DNA of 64,000 bases, taken from contig OX465104.1 in assembly GCA_949987565.1 (NCBI GenBank), forward strand, positions 5,299,248-5,363,247, written 5' to 3'. The stretch comes from Luidia sarsii. Lineage: Eukaryota > Echinodermata > Asteroidea > Paxillosida > Luidiidae. Position 1 is the first letter of the stretch. Each line of letters starts with the position of its first letter. This document shows positions 44,215 to 56,319 of the stretch, in pieces. The position numbers and the translations under genes were made by a program. The notes beneath the pieces were generated by a model. That model had not been told where the DNA came from and did no database searches. It worked only from the letters and a program-made list of their open reading frames with translations.

Positions 44215-44560
44215 TGTGCACACGACAGCTATCTGCTGAGCAAAATATCTATCCTATTTGATTGTGTGCGGTGACTTGAGCTACATGCTGAGCACAATAA
44301 TCACAACTTGCTACTGAAAGCGCACACTCTGTTCTTGTGAGGATTGCTTCTAGAAATAGATTTTTTGCTCAGCACGTAGCTCAAGTCGCCGCGATGAGTT
44401 TTCATCCACGAGAGGCGAAAAAATCAAACAAAATAGATATTGGTCTCACGGCCTCTTGAGGCAGAAATCTCACCAAAAGTTCAGCACACACGAGAGCTAC
44501 GTGCTGAGCTAACGACCTCGAGAGAATTTTTAATCAGCAGATAGCTATCGTGTGCGACGG
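44215..44560. mobile_element. TIR element with nested inverted repeats
   Basis: The outer pair is CACACGACAGCTATCTGCTG (44219) and CAGCAGATAGCTATCGTGTG (44534). The inner pair is ACTTGAGCTACATGCTGAGC (44274) and GCTCAGCACGTAGCTCAAGT (44370). Confidence 0.75.
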
Positions 44561-45267
44561 CCTTTATAAACCTTCTCTTCCTGCAAAAAAGTGCATTACC
44601 GGGTATGTGGAGTGTGTCTTCTGATATCCGGCCTTTATCTTGTTTATTCAATAAACTACCCAACCTGCCGTTATTTCATCCCTGAAGTTTACATCCTATG
44701 TCACGATGTAAACCTTTTGAATCCTAGTACAAAATATTGACAAGCGTATGAACAATTTCAAACTACATAGAACCGGAAATAATGTGGGCAAAAATGTCCA
44801 AGCATGCAAGTTAGCAAGTGACCTGAAATGAAACTGTTGATGATAGAAAAGACAAAGCCAACCAAAAATCACTGGCAGAAATATAAGTTTGCTTTTCAGA
44901 GAATACATTCTTGTTGCCATCCATAATGTAAACTGTCAACTAAAAGTTAAGAAAAGGGCACATCTGCAAAAGTATCATTTGATACAAAAAGTACAAATCA
45001 ATTTTGAAGTTTGATCTGCGTTACTGGCTCTTAAAACTCAGAAAGTGCATTAACCTTTATACTGTCCCTCCCCACACTTTTAAGTTGTTTTCCAATCGCA
45101 CAAGCCCTTACGTTTTGGCGGCTTGGATGAACCCAGGACAGGAGCTGTCTGGAAAGTTGGCTAGCTGGTAAAAGGTGGAATGGAGCCAGTCTATTTGTGG
45201 AACCAAGACCTTTTTATACAAATAGAAGCATGCCAGTTTTATCACAAAATAAACTTCTAAAAATTAA

Positions 45268-45320
45268 GAGTAAGAGGGCCTGATGTTTCAATCGTAGCAT
45301 GACCTTTCTGAAAAGCAGAT
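45268..45320. repeat. Family-1 fragment
   Basis: AGAGGGCCTGATGTTTCAATC then GTAGCATGACCTTTCTG. Confidence 0.55.
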
Positions 45321-45508
45321 AGAGGTATGCAAAACCATTTTTCAAAATTGGTAAAAAGTTCTGTAAGTTTTTCCTTTTTTTTTTTTTCTTTAAAATTCCT
45401 GAGGAAATATCATTTAAATTTCTGTTTGCTTTGGCAAAAAAGAAATGAATTGTAGCCCTTGTCATGTATACATACATCTTTCTGAGAGTGATCAGTTTCA
45501 GGGTTAAA

Positions 45509-45670
45509 TCTCAAAAGTAAGAGGGCCTGACGTTTTGATCCTAGCAGGACCTTCCTCAAAGGCAAATTAAAGGTCCTGCTAGGATCAATACGTCAGGCCC
45601 TCTAACTTTTGAGATTATGTATTGCAGGTCATTTTGGTCAGTGAGCAGTTTGCAACAGTTGTTTGTATTT
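45509..45670 (+). mobile_element. Family-1 hairpin-plus-tail element with 15-bp TSD
   Basis: TCTCAAAAGTAAGAGGGCC begins the first arm. The second arm and the tail end GTTTGCAACAGTTGTTTGTA. Flanks are AGTTTCAGGGTTAAA (45494) and AGTTTTAGGGTTAAA (45671), one mismatch in 15. Confidence 0.82.
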
Positions 45671-45829
45671 AGTTTTAGGGTTAAAAAGAATTAATTTTGT
45701 CACTGGAATAGTTTATCTGAAATTGCTCTTGATTTCTTGAGTCAGAATGATTTAGGCCTACTGACCAAGTTGGAACAAAACTGAAAAACCAGATCTGAAA
45801 TGGATTGATGGTGTTATGATGTTAGGATG

Positions 45830-48200
45830 TGACATTTTCCACAAGGTTGTACAATACATGTGCCAGTTTAATACACAATGGGCCGCCTATTCTGTCTTTC
45901 TCCTTCCCCTGGTATCGTGAAGCAATAGCATCCTTGACCATCCACCCCTATACCCAAGAGAACTTATTTTCCATCCTTCCTCAAAAGCTACCACAAGAGG
46001 GCGCTGCATAGTGCATTCAATCCAGTGCAACACAAAATAATCCCTTTGCATCTAATAGTTTTATCAAGGTATAGGCTTGTGGTTGTACCAAGGAGGTATT
46101 AGGCGACTCAGTGTACATGTACAGTACATCATGGTGTACATGTGTCCTTTTCATCAAGATGCTGCTATTTCTATTACACTTTGCCCTGAGGCAGACACAT
46201 GGGGTCTACTGGTAAACACCCTCAAAAGGGGGTGGAAGGGGGGTATGGCAGGGGTGAAGGGTTTACCCTGGCTTAGGCTATGTACCTCTCTGCATGCCAG
46301 ATGAGGGTCACATGTGGCTGCATTTGGGGTTAAAAGTTCCCAGAAACCGACCATACCTTGGCTGGGGAATGGTCTGGTGGCTGAGTCTGTGGTTTAACCA
46401 CACACTGTGCAGATTTCCACCCTGGATTGGTGATAGCATACTTAGAGCATGGAGGTAGAGGGAGCAAGGGTCTGCTAGTGAGTGTTTCTTTCACAGTTTC
46501 TCCATCTGCAAAACCTCAATAAAAATTGCAACTGAGCAATGTGGTGACTTTGAAATAACTACTTATGTGAGTGAAAGTGACATCTTGGACTGAATCCAAA
46601 AAGGATTTCAATTTAGTTAGCATTCATCTAAATACTAAAGTAAACTGTGTTTTCAAGAAAATGTAAAAATATGTTTACTAGGATTAACAAGCATATACTG
46701 TATAATGGAACACATGCATGTACATTCTCAAAGGTCAACTGAGGACCCCAAAATTAAAAATCCTGATTTGGCATTAAACATGTTCATTTGGTACATAATT
46801 ATCCCCGATCAAATGCCATTCTTTGGAGTAAGGCCTTTCTGAAGCTTCTTTTAATTATTTAGAATTATGCCCATGGATGATTTTTTAGGGATCGAGCCGT
46901 TCTTTACGTCATGGGGTGAACTCACCGAAGTTTTCTCTCCCCTGCAAAGGCCAATTACACTTACATAATTGGAGCAGTTCCCAAATGCATTATAATGTAA
47001 AGTGCCAGTCTTTCAGTCGAAAAAAAAATGTGAAAAAGTTGCTTGCTATAAGTATAACGTCTTTCCACAAGCTTTTTCTTTGAAATCAAACGAACCCTCA
47101 GTCGATAACAATTAGGAATGAGATTCTGAAATAATTTGTTGATTACAACAGACAGGAACGTCTTGCAAAACCTAACACGAATGAGCACCGAATGGTCTCT
47201 GTGAAAGCAAGCTTCGAAATGGACACTGCACTGCACGTTTGGACGGGTCGGATTTTTTGAATGTATTTTACTTACCGGTACACAACATTTGAATTTTGAA
47301 ATAATAAAAAAGAATTCAAAAATTCATTGCGGTTGACCTTTAATATATAGGTACAGTAAGCATTCATCTTACAGTAAACTCTGTTTTCAAGAAAATGTTA
47401 AAAGATGTGTTTACATGAATTAGACTAGGATTAATATAACAATTAGCACATACAATGGAACACATATGTACATTCTTAAATGACTTTGACAATGTTGGTC
47501 TAAAATGATGAATGATTATATGCAGGCTGCAAGCACACTGGTGTAGGGAAACTTGATAATAAATAATTGAAGGAAAGGAAATTGAATTCTGGGTTCTACT
47601 AGCTTAGGCTGGCTAGCAACAGGTGGCACCTGCTACATCTATCATGTAAAAGACTGCCAATGGAAGTGCTTACCCATATATACATGCATGGAACACACAT
47701 GTAATGCTATATGGCGGTACACTGAAGTCTTGTCCACCAAAACCCGATGCTTGTAATTCCTTACTCAGTTCTTTGATGTCAACTCTCAATTGATTCCCAA
47801 ACTATATAAATTGAAAAAGGAAATGTGATTTAAACTGTTTGAACAATAAATCACAGACAACGCCTAGCTCTACTTTTTTTGAAACCCAAAGCAAGTCTGT
47901 CTAAATGGGTAAAGATCAAGAACATATCACATTAAGACCATGGAGGAATAAGACTTATAAGACTATTAAGGAGCTCCAGAGCAGATGTCTTTCTTGTCTC
48001 TATACTTGCCAGCTCATTTGTAGTACATGCGCAAATGACAGATCATTATCAATGCTTAGTTAGAGACCGGGTTTCCCAGGTTCCTTTACCTCTGGGAGTT
48101 GTTGCCTGTTTCTACATCATATGCTGAAGATGTTCCTGCTTATCTGACTAAAAGTCAACACGGCCAAGCTGTGGTGATGATTAGCTTATCATATCAGCTG
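45830..48200. other. Downstream of GPCR gene, no gene seen
   Basis: A ~120-bp sequence occurs twice (about 46618-46738 and 47358-47485; shared TTTTCAAGAAAATGT and AATGGAACACAT). No poly(A) signal for the minus-strand GPCR could be fixed. Confidence 0.45.
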
Positions 48201-48210
48201 TAGCCACCTG

Positions 48211-49317
48211 CTACAGTGAGATAACTGCCAGAGACGGTTGGTTCTCTTGAGTGGCTTGTACACCTGTGGAGATGTCTTGATCAACTCCAATTGATGCAGT
48301 GCTTCTCAGAGTAGATCTCAAAGACTTGGGCAAGATCTTCTGAACACTGGTTGATGCAGAGCTGAGACAATGTCTGCATCTTTCAAGACACCGATGAAGC
48401 ATCGATTTACTTGCGGCACGAATAGTGCTGTTTCTAAGAAAGTACACAATGATATTTATGAAGCCACTGCAGAACGAAATCACGAGAAATGTGTGCAGCA
48501 ACCACATAGTACCAGTTTGTGTGTATATGTAGGATCCTAAGATACTAGCAATGAGGAACGGCGCCCAGGAGATTGCAAAGACGAGAGTCATCAGTCTGAA
48601 TGTCTTGCTGGCTTTATGTGGTTGATTCTGTTGGGCCGGGTTAGTGTCGGGGTTGGGTTGCTCCAGCACTGCAATTTGCGCTGCGTGGTGTCTCGCCAGG
48701 GCTGCAAGTCGAACGTAGATCAGAATGGTGACAAGAAATGGCACGATGACGAGAAAGACCAAATTCAGCCAAACGAAGGGATGCGTCACATCGATCTTAA
48801 AGATGCACATATCGATGAATTGGACGTTGTCAGCTTCAACTTCCCACTCGAGCAAGACAGCGTTGATCAGTGACAAGGCCAAGGCTAGCAACCACATGGC
48901 CGTTGTTCCAATGTGCACCACCTTAGCGGTGACAATGCTGTGGTACTCCAAAGCTTTTGTCACGGCAACGTAGCGGTCAAAGTTAAGCGCAAGGAGTAGC
49001 AATACTTTGATCATCTGAACAGTTCTCACGACAAATGCTTGAAGTTTGCACAGCCCAGGACTGAAGTCGTGAAAATTCCAATCCGGCTCAGCGAACACAA
49101 TGATGAGTGTCATGGGCAACACGCAAATGAATCCGTTCAGGAGGTCTGCAATACACAAAGACGTCATGAGAAAGAGGGACGCCTCGTTGATGATTGTCTT
49201 CACTCTCTGGAGAACGACGATGCTGAATATGTTGCTGCTGATGATGGCAACAGTTATGGCGCAAAGCAGACTCCCGTGGATCACGACTCCAAAGCTAACA
49301 CCTTCTGAGGTTGACAT
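48211..49317 (-). CDS. Class A (rhodopsin-like) GPCR, intronless, 368 aa
   Basis: Seven hydrophobic segments are visible at about residues 11-36, 46-72, 88-117, 132-156, 181-205, 238-262 and 270-294. Class A landmarks: Asn29 (TM1), LCIAD with Asp58 (TM2), Cys90 and Cys171 (TM3-ECL2 disulfide pair), DRY 114-116, Trp142 (TM4), Pro193 (TM5), FAISWAPF 247-254 (TM6). TM7 reads GFINIIVYF, so the NPxxY proline is replaced by isoleucine. ICL3 is short, with a PNPDTNPAQQNQ linker. The tail has four cysteines (310, 314, 317 and a CRHC context) that could be palmitoylated, and many Ser/Thr. No N-glycosylation site is seen in the very short N-terminus. An in-frame stop at 49351-49353 precedes the chosen start. 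The ligand is unknown. It resembles the large families of intronless orphan receptors in marine invertebrates. Confidence 0.9.
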   Translation of the reverse strand: MSTSEGVSFGVVIHGSLLCAITVAIISSNIFSIVVLQRVKTIINEASLFLMTSLCIADLLNGFICVLPMTLIIVFAEPDWNFHDFSPGLCKLQAFVVRTVQMIKVLLLLALNFDRYVAVTKALEYHSIVTAKVVHIGTTAMWLLALALSLINAVLLEWEVEADNVQFIDMCIFKIDVTHPFVWLNLVFLVIVPFLVTILIYVRLAALARHHAAQIAVLEQPNPDTNPAQQNQPHKASKTFRLMTLVFAISWAPFLIASILGSYIYTQTGTMWLLHTFLVISFCSGFINIIVYFLRNSTIRAASKSMLHRCLERCRHCLSSASTSVQKILPKSLRSTLRSTASIGVDQDISTGVQATQENQPSLAVISL

Positions 49318-49364
49318 TGCGACTGCCGACCGGTGAGGTTCAGTTTTTTTTCAAAACGAATTAT

Positions 49365-49425
49365 ATTAGTAGACAGCCCGAGTTTCAATCCAAGCTGGCA
49401 GGACCTCTCTCAAAGGTGCAGAATC
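49365..49425. repeat. Family-1 fragment upstream of GPCR
   Basis: GTTTCAATCCAAGCTGGCAGG then ACCTCTCTCAAAGGTGCAG. Confidence 0.4.
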
Positions 49426-49429
49426 GAAA

Positions 49430-50920
49430 AATTGGTGTTGATGCTTCTTCGCGCAGAACTCCACATCAAAACTCTGAACCCAATTCAACAACTATGAATG
49501 TTGTGATGAGCACTGACTAAGCAAGGTTATGATAAATACGCGATGTCAATCCATCCTTACCTCACCATTCTTTAATTACCGAAAGGCATGCATGATGTAC
49601 ATGCTACATATAGTGACTTCCTAAAACTAAAAGGGACAGAAATTTACATAGTGTACAGTACACGGCCTTGTGTATTTGACTAACTAATGGGTTTGCCCGT
49701 TCCATGAGCTAGCTTCCCAATTAATTATGGCAATAAGGGGTGAATCTGGCAGTGGTGTTTGCAAGGCACTTAGAGAGAGACAGTGCCGAGTTATTTGTTG
49801 TAAGATTGGTTGACCGACATTCAGCTTCAGGTACAAGGTGAAGTCAGTCAGAAAAAGTTAATCGACATTATTTTTGTTTGCTTTCTTGCAAAGAGTCTGG
49901 TTTAAAAAAAAATGATGAACAGCTTGATGATGTGATATATATCATTTAGTAAATGATTAATTTACTCATCGTCCAGAGGAAATGCGGCTAAATAAACCCT
50001 TTTAAATACAGTTTGCAGGTAAATTTACAGAATTCTGTCAATAGAGGGCAGTGTTTCACTTGACAATTCATTGACAAGGTGCTTCACCAATTGTAAAGCT
50101 TGAATAGGTATTATCTTGGCATACAAACTTACATGTACGTAATACGTAACAACATCAACCAAGCTGCACTATGATTTGTATTTTCCTTGGCATTATTTGA
50201 ATAAATTTATTTGAATAAATTTGAATAAATTTATACATCATTCCTTTCAATAATTTTTTCAGACATAGAAATAAACTCCAGATGATACACTTAATAAGTA
50301 TTCAGTATTTGCACCAAAATGAATGATAAGTGGAAAGGGTGATCAAAGTCACGCGATGTGTCGTTGCTGGTGGCTACGTTTCGGTTGCTAACTGCTAACC
50401 TTCATCAGGCAACATGAATGAGTTATCTGAAAATAATTTGAATCATTTCGGGATCAAGATTCTAAAATTCATTAGAATTCTGTAGGTTCAATGTTCAATG
50501 TCAATTCATGTTGCCCAGTACATTAGTACAATAGGGTAGTTAGTAGAACATTCATGCTGTAGGTCTGCAACTTTGGTCATCATTCTTGTGATTTGTGGCC
50601 TTTTTATTGGATAACCTTTTTTAGTTTTCATGGTTCAAGTACATGTACCACATGGTCAGTTTGTGGCGACACCTAGTAAATTATCTCTTTTGAGTTTGAG
50701 ACGGGAATGTGGCTCTCTGTGGCTGTTTCTGCCCATCATCAGGAAAACTCATGGTGTCACCGCATTGCCGCAAACCTTCCAACCTTTTCATTCGCTAAAG
50801 ACGCTGATATTTTCAAAATTATTGCTGGCCACTTGACCGAATAAAATTTAAAATGTTACAAATGTCTCTCAAGAGTCCATAATATGAATATTTACTTGTA
50901 GTACAGTGTAGAGTAGTACA
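49430..50920. other. GPCR upstream sequence, nothing else recognised
   Basis: AT-rich. Contains TTTGAATAAATTTATTTGAA-type direct repeats at 50200-50235, the motif at 50372, and a family-2 fragment at about 50735-50790 (TCATGGTGTCACCGCATTGC). Confidence 0.4.
50372..50408 (-). ncRNA. Second hammerhead-core-like motif
   Basis: The minus strand reads CTGATGA, then A, then GGTTAGC-AGTTA-GCAACC (a near-complete stem), then GAAA and CGTAGCC. The order and the single extra base before the stem are the same as at 44022, but the stem sequence is different. Confidence 0.32.
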
Positions 50921-50936
50921 CTAGTAGTAGTAGTAC

Positions 50937-50968
<32 letters not shown>
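50918..50968. repeat. TAG/CTA microsatellite
   Basis: TAGTAGTAG run with ACTAGT interruptions. Confidence 0.9.
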
Positions 50969-51260
50969 TACCCCCAGAACTGTGGGGTTCTACGTCGTCC
51001 GCTACTCTCCCGACCGGAACCCCACAGATAACTAGGCTTTTTTCCCATAGGCTTCTGTGTAACGTTCACAAGTGCTGTGGCATAGGGATCAGCAGGTTCA
51101 GCATAACTCATAAAATACTGCTTCATTTGGCCCAAGATTTCTAGCAAATGTGGTTTACATACCACGCACCTGTGTGCAACTGTCCATGTGGCAAAAATGT
51201 GTCGATTCCCCCCCCCCCCCCCCAAAATGGGCGAAAACCTCCCGGTTTGGTCGCAAGATC

Positions 51261-51367
51261 CAAACGGCAGTGCCGCAACTGGCAGTCTGGTCCCCTGTAC
51301 GTCTTCGCAGCAAGGCGCTATACCGTACTACAGGGACCAGACTGCCAATTACGGAGCTGCCGTTTGA
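51261..51367. mobile_element. Short fold-back element
   Basis: Arms CAAACGGCAGTGCCGCAACT then GGCAGTCTGGTCCCCTGTA and, inverted, TACAGGGACCAGACTGCCAA then GCTGCCGTTTG, separated by about 29 bp. Confidence 0.78.
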
Positions 51368-51369
51368 AC

Positions 51370-51620
51370 TAGTAATAAATTAGTACTACTAGTACTAGTA
51401 CTACTATAGTACTAGTAGCTACTACTAGTAGTAGTTGTACTAGTACAGTAGTAGTAGTACAAGTACTAGTATTACTATTATTACTAAAGTATTAGGCCAG
51501 AACTAGTAGTAGTAGTAGTACGTTGTACTACTTTCTACTGCAGTGAGTACTGGTACTACTACTACTAGTACTAGTACTTACTATAGTAGAAGTAGCAAGT
51601 AACTGAGTATTACTAGTACT
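51370..51620. repeat. TAC/TAG-rich microsatellite field
   Basis: Interrupted runs of ACTAGTACTAG and TAGTAGTAG. ACTAGT palindromes are frequent. Confidence 0.88.
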
Positions 51621-51699
51621 AGCCAATAATAAATTCAATAAAAGTATTGTCAATAGTAATAATGCTAAGTAATACATGGATGATGTACTTAGTAATAGT

Positions 51700-54600
51700 A
51701 TTAACTGACCATATGCTTGGACATTCATATTAATAATAATTTCAATACATTTACTGCCACTGGCACCAGCAATATAAAAATAATTGTCAACTTACTTCCA
51801 ACAAATAACTGCTTTCTTTCGGTACTTGTCTTTAGTACCTTCACCGTTGGAATCCCACCGTACAATTTCTACATCGTACATGTGACTGGAAGTGTACACG
51901 GGCTGAGCATGTCCCTGCATGGCAAGGATTGTTTGAAGAATGGCGTGGGTAAAAACTACAACAAGTTGACTTTCTTCTTCAGACGGAGGTCAGACAAGTC
52001 CAGACAAGTTGCAAACGCGCCACGCGGTCAACAGACGGTTGATGCAAGATGATTATTATGGAGCTTTGGAACGGCGCCCTCTTGTGTTGCATACACTCAT
52101 AGAAACTTTCAACCAATCAGTTTTTTTTAAAGAAGGATTTGAAGGAAAACTCGTTCCGACGAAGCAAACATGATAGAATACTGGAAAATACTGAGATCGA
52201 TTCCAGTGAGCATTAACATCGATCGTAATTCGACTCTCCATGGAGTGCTCATCCCAGACATTAATTATAATAAATGGGTATTGAAAAACAGACTGGGGCC
52301 CCACGTTTATCATTGTATATCAAGTTTCTGCAGGCAGACGTTTGACTTCAATGATAACTGAGCACGGTAGAAAGGCCTTCTGAGCTCTCGATAGGGAAGA
52401 TTATTCATAAATCATTACAGAGGAGACACTACCATAGACCCTATGGTAATTAGATGTACATCAATTACTTTACTCCAATAAGCTGCAATAACGTAAGAGA
52501 TTATGAGCCACAGGGCACCTATATTGAATGTTTATATAAATAGGGCCCACAAATCCAATTTACAACCAATCCAAGGCTCACATACAATATCCTGAAATAC
52601 TTTTGTTTGAAATACTGTACACCTTTAGTAGGAACAAATTGTTATGCTGAATCGTTTAATTATGGAATTATATTGAAATCAGATAAGAGGAAATTCTAGC
52701 TAAGGGGATACGGGGCTTGGTGTAGGCCTACTGTTTAAGGAGTAGGATTGATGGAATGATACGATTTCAATTTGGGAGGACATCGCATCTCGCCATCGAT
52801 AATTCCATCATTCGTCATGAGGCAAACTCTTAGGTCAGTGGACGATGAGGGCGTTATCATCTTACCAAAGCTCCACAGAGTATTATCCCCATCCGAAGTC
52901 GCAGGGAAGGCATGGCGGCTTCAATTAACACACAACCCAATGGACAGCCGCTACCCCGTACATCCATGGACTTATAGCTGTTCGCGTTGCACGCAGTGAC
53001 CAGTGGGCTTCGGACAAGGCCTGTTGTTTGGACGCTCATCTGAGAAATATTAACACGTCCAGTCTCGCATCAAGAATTCACGTAGGCCTACGTCACAGGA
53101 GAGAGATGACACAAGCCACTGGCAATGATTAGAGTCTCTCATGCAGGAATGGGCGCCAAAGGTCCTAGCAACCATCCATTTCTGCAAATTAAATGACGTG
53201 CCATCGTGATACATTAGTTATTAAGGTGTAACGTATTAGTCCAGATGTGCACAATAATTGGGTCATTTGTTTTCCACTGCTGAAGGACACCAGGCCTATA
53301 GATATCGGCCTATACTTCGTCTTACTCTCCGAAAGTCTGAAGGCTTCTGAATCTGAGGCAAGCAGTCGGTTGCAACAATTTGCGAGGTAGGACTGTCGAA
53401 TATAAAACTAGGGCGCGCTGAGTTGGATTGTGAATAATCATGTATAGGGTATCCCCTGGCCTGCAGCATTACACGTATATAGAAAGGGTTCAGGTTATCC
53501 TGGAACCAACGTAACGTGATTGATGTGTGTAAGGCCCGGATATGCATGCATAAGCCTTCAGTTCTGCTGCAATACGTGAAATCTATACTCCATCGACACC
53601 CAACAGGGAAAACAACAACAATACGCGGAATGGACGTGGCTGAACACAGTTCATGATCACCATACGGTACGCCACAGACCACCGTAAGGTTAGTTTTCGT
53701 ATTATATCTAATTTCTTAAAACTAATTTTGCTATCAAAATGCCTTATATATTGTAGACTAGGTATCAATGGAGTTTTGTTTTGTTTTTCCCATTCCCATT
53801 ATATTCCGATGTCTGCAAGGATAATCTCAGCCCAGATTGTCCTGCGTGGTTTTTTCAAGTATTTGCGAAACAAACCTTTATAATTATTTATATACCGATA
53901 AATAACGGGAAAAACAAACAAAATAATTCAGCAGCGTAAGTAGAGATTCAAAAGTCAAAAAGTTTCAGTAAAAAAAAAAATCCGCCTGATTAAAATGTGT
54001 GTCATATATGGTAAGTATCCTCCGGAACACATGCCTTCTAAAGTTACTTTGGCAACTTATAGGCCCCTATACCCCTTTCAGAGGAAATGAAACATTCAAG
54101 TCTAAGAACATTTCCACGGAGAAAATCAAATGACCCGCATTTTAAAAAGAAATCCAATCCCTCACTTGGAGAGAAGGCACAGTTGCTCTAAGATCGCCCA
54201 GCCTTGATGAAAATGACAATTTGAGCTGCGCTGCCTGAAAGCAATGCTCCATCTATAAAGGACGATGACTCGAGCTGCCAACATTGATATGATATCTTTT
54301 GTTTCTTCTTCTGAAGCCAGGTTCGAAATGCCAATTAAGGTAGTGCTGATGTAGCCAACGCAGTAGATTATGCTATAATAATGGTGGGGATGGCTGCAAC
54401 GCAGTACATAGCGATTTTGCAATGATGGGATAAGAATGAGAGATTCAGTCTTTCTTTTCTTTTACTTTAACCACAAACGACAGCCGGGCTGAAAGCGGAT
54501 CTGTGGAAACGAGAAATAGATGAACGGTTTCAAGTGTAAATGGGCAGGGATCAGTGAAGACCCATGAAATGGCCGTATCACTAAGAAAATGTCTCAGCTC

Positions 54601-54935
54601 TATCGTTTTCTCTATTCATCCCCGGAAGGCCATTTCGAGGAGCAAATGGATTGAGGGTTTCTCGAGGCCACCGTTCAACCAGAAATGGACACCCAATCTA
54701 TCACCAGGAACCCATGTTATTGTTTGCGTGCTAGACCTTCCCGTCGAGCACACGTAGGGGCCTATACCTTTACGGTTGATTTCTCTCTTTAGTTTGCATT
54801 GATCAACTTGTGACAATTCCATTTGCATTGCATTAGGCTCCAATGAGTTGGTCCTTTTGGGTTAATAAATTGAGAGCTAATGATCGGATGTTTCACAGGA
54901 CTGACAGTTTTCTAAACACTTGACAAACAGAAAAT
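51700..54935. other. Intergenic, no recognised gene
   Basis: Holds the longest unexplained non-repeat frame on the minus strand (53296-53682, 128 codons, MVCGVPYGDHELC at its start) and an 86-codon frame (54162-54422, minus). Neither shows a domain or clear splice context. Confidence 0.4.
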
Positions 54936-54952
54936 GACTTGTTTTGTATAAT

Positions 54953-55121
54953 TATTTCTAAATTTAGTGCCCCTGACGTTTCGATCCTACCAGGACCTTT
55001 ATTCTCAAAGGCCTTTGAGGAAGGTCCTGCTAGGATGGAAACGTCAGGCCCACTAAAACTTGAAATTTGCATTTTGGTAATTTTTAATCAGTAGGCTGTT
55101 TGCAACATTTTTGTATATCAC
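54953..55121 (+). mobile_element. Family-1 hairpin-plus-tail element with 13-bp TSD
   Basis: Arms GTGCCCCTGACGTTTCGATC and complement meet near 55013 at AAAGGCCTTTG. The tail ends TTTGCAACATTTTTGTATAT. Flanks are TGTTTTGTATAAT (54940) and TGTTTTGTATTAT (55122), one mismatch. Confidence 0.8.
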
Positions 55122-55559
55122 TGTTTTGTATTATAGGTACACATTGTACATTTTTTTCTGCATGCTTACTCGATGGACCTGAAAGAAGACCTAACGTTTC
55201 AAATCTGAAGGGACTCTAAGGGAAATATCGAGTTCTTTTATTTCTTAGAATCTCACAGCTCACAGTATAACATTGTAGAACATGAACAATAATTTTGGAG
55301 GGCCTGACATTTCATTCCCGGCGTCACCTTCAACCAGATTATAAAAAAATTCTGTTAGAATGAAAACGCTGACGGCAACAAACACCAAATTTCAAATGTC
55401 AAATATTCAAAGTAGGCCTATAAGACATCAGTGAGTACTCACAACCTTCGTTGATAAAGCTCGTGCCAAGTCAATGTACTTGACTCGAAATGACCAAATT
55501 TGTCAACAGTATTCAAAGCAGAGAGAAAAATGCTGAGGTGTGACCTGCTCGAGGCAAGT

Positions 55560-56315
55560 GCCCCATGCTTTTCTGCGAACAAGAAAGCTTTGTGAATGGA
55601 GAGCATTGTGGTGTGGTGGAAAGTGGAAACGATACAAGGGATTTGCTAATTACCCCCAGAAAAAAACCCCTAAAATGAGTTGCCATCCAAGCCAAATTTC
55701 TGCAAGAATTTTGGGATGGACCTCTCCACTTCTACAGCCAAATAGGGCCATATTTTCTGCGAACAAGAAAGCTTTGTGAATGGGGAGCATTGTGGTGTGG
55801 TAGAAAGTGGAAACGACACAAGGGAATTGCTAAAATAATACCCCCAGAAAAAACACACCTAAAATCAGTTGCCATCCAAGCCAAATTTCTGCAAGAATTT
55901 TTGGATGGACCTCTCCACTTCTACATCCAAATAGGGCCATATTTTCTGCGAACAAGAAAGCTTTGTGAATGGGGAGCATTGTGGTGTGGTGGAAAGTGGA
56001 AACAATACAAGGGAATTGCTAAATACCCCCAGAAAAAAACACCTAAAATGCGTTGCCATCCAAGCCAAATTTCTGCAAGAATTTTTGGATGGACCTCTCC
56101 ACTTCTACAGCCAAATAGGGCCATATTTTCTGCGAACAAGAAAGCTTTGTGAATGGGGAGCATTGTGGTGTGGTGGAAAGTGGAAACAATACAAGGGATT
56201 TGCTAATTACCCCCAGAAAAAAAACCCTAAAATGAGTTGCCATCCAAGCCAAATTTCTGCAAGGATTTTGGGATGGACCTCTCCACTTCTATACATCCAA
56301 ATAGGGCCATATTTC
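55560..56315 (+). repeat. Tandem array, 184-189 bp unit, four copies
   Basis: TTCTGCGAACAAGAAAGC starts at 55571, 55755, 55944 and 56128. Units contain GTGGTGTGGTGGAAAGTGG and GCCATCCAAGCCAAATTTCT. Copies differ by 5-bp indels and the ACAGCC/ACATCC variant. Frames of 67-128 codons on both strands are by-products. Confidence 0.93.
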
Positions 56316-56319
56316 AAAG

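Noticed and set aside
53296..53682. 128-codon minus-strand frame
   Set aside because: No domain, signal or conserved motif recognised and no splice partners; a frame of this length can occur by chance in a 64-kb window.
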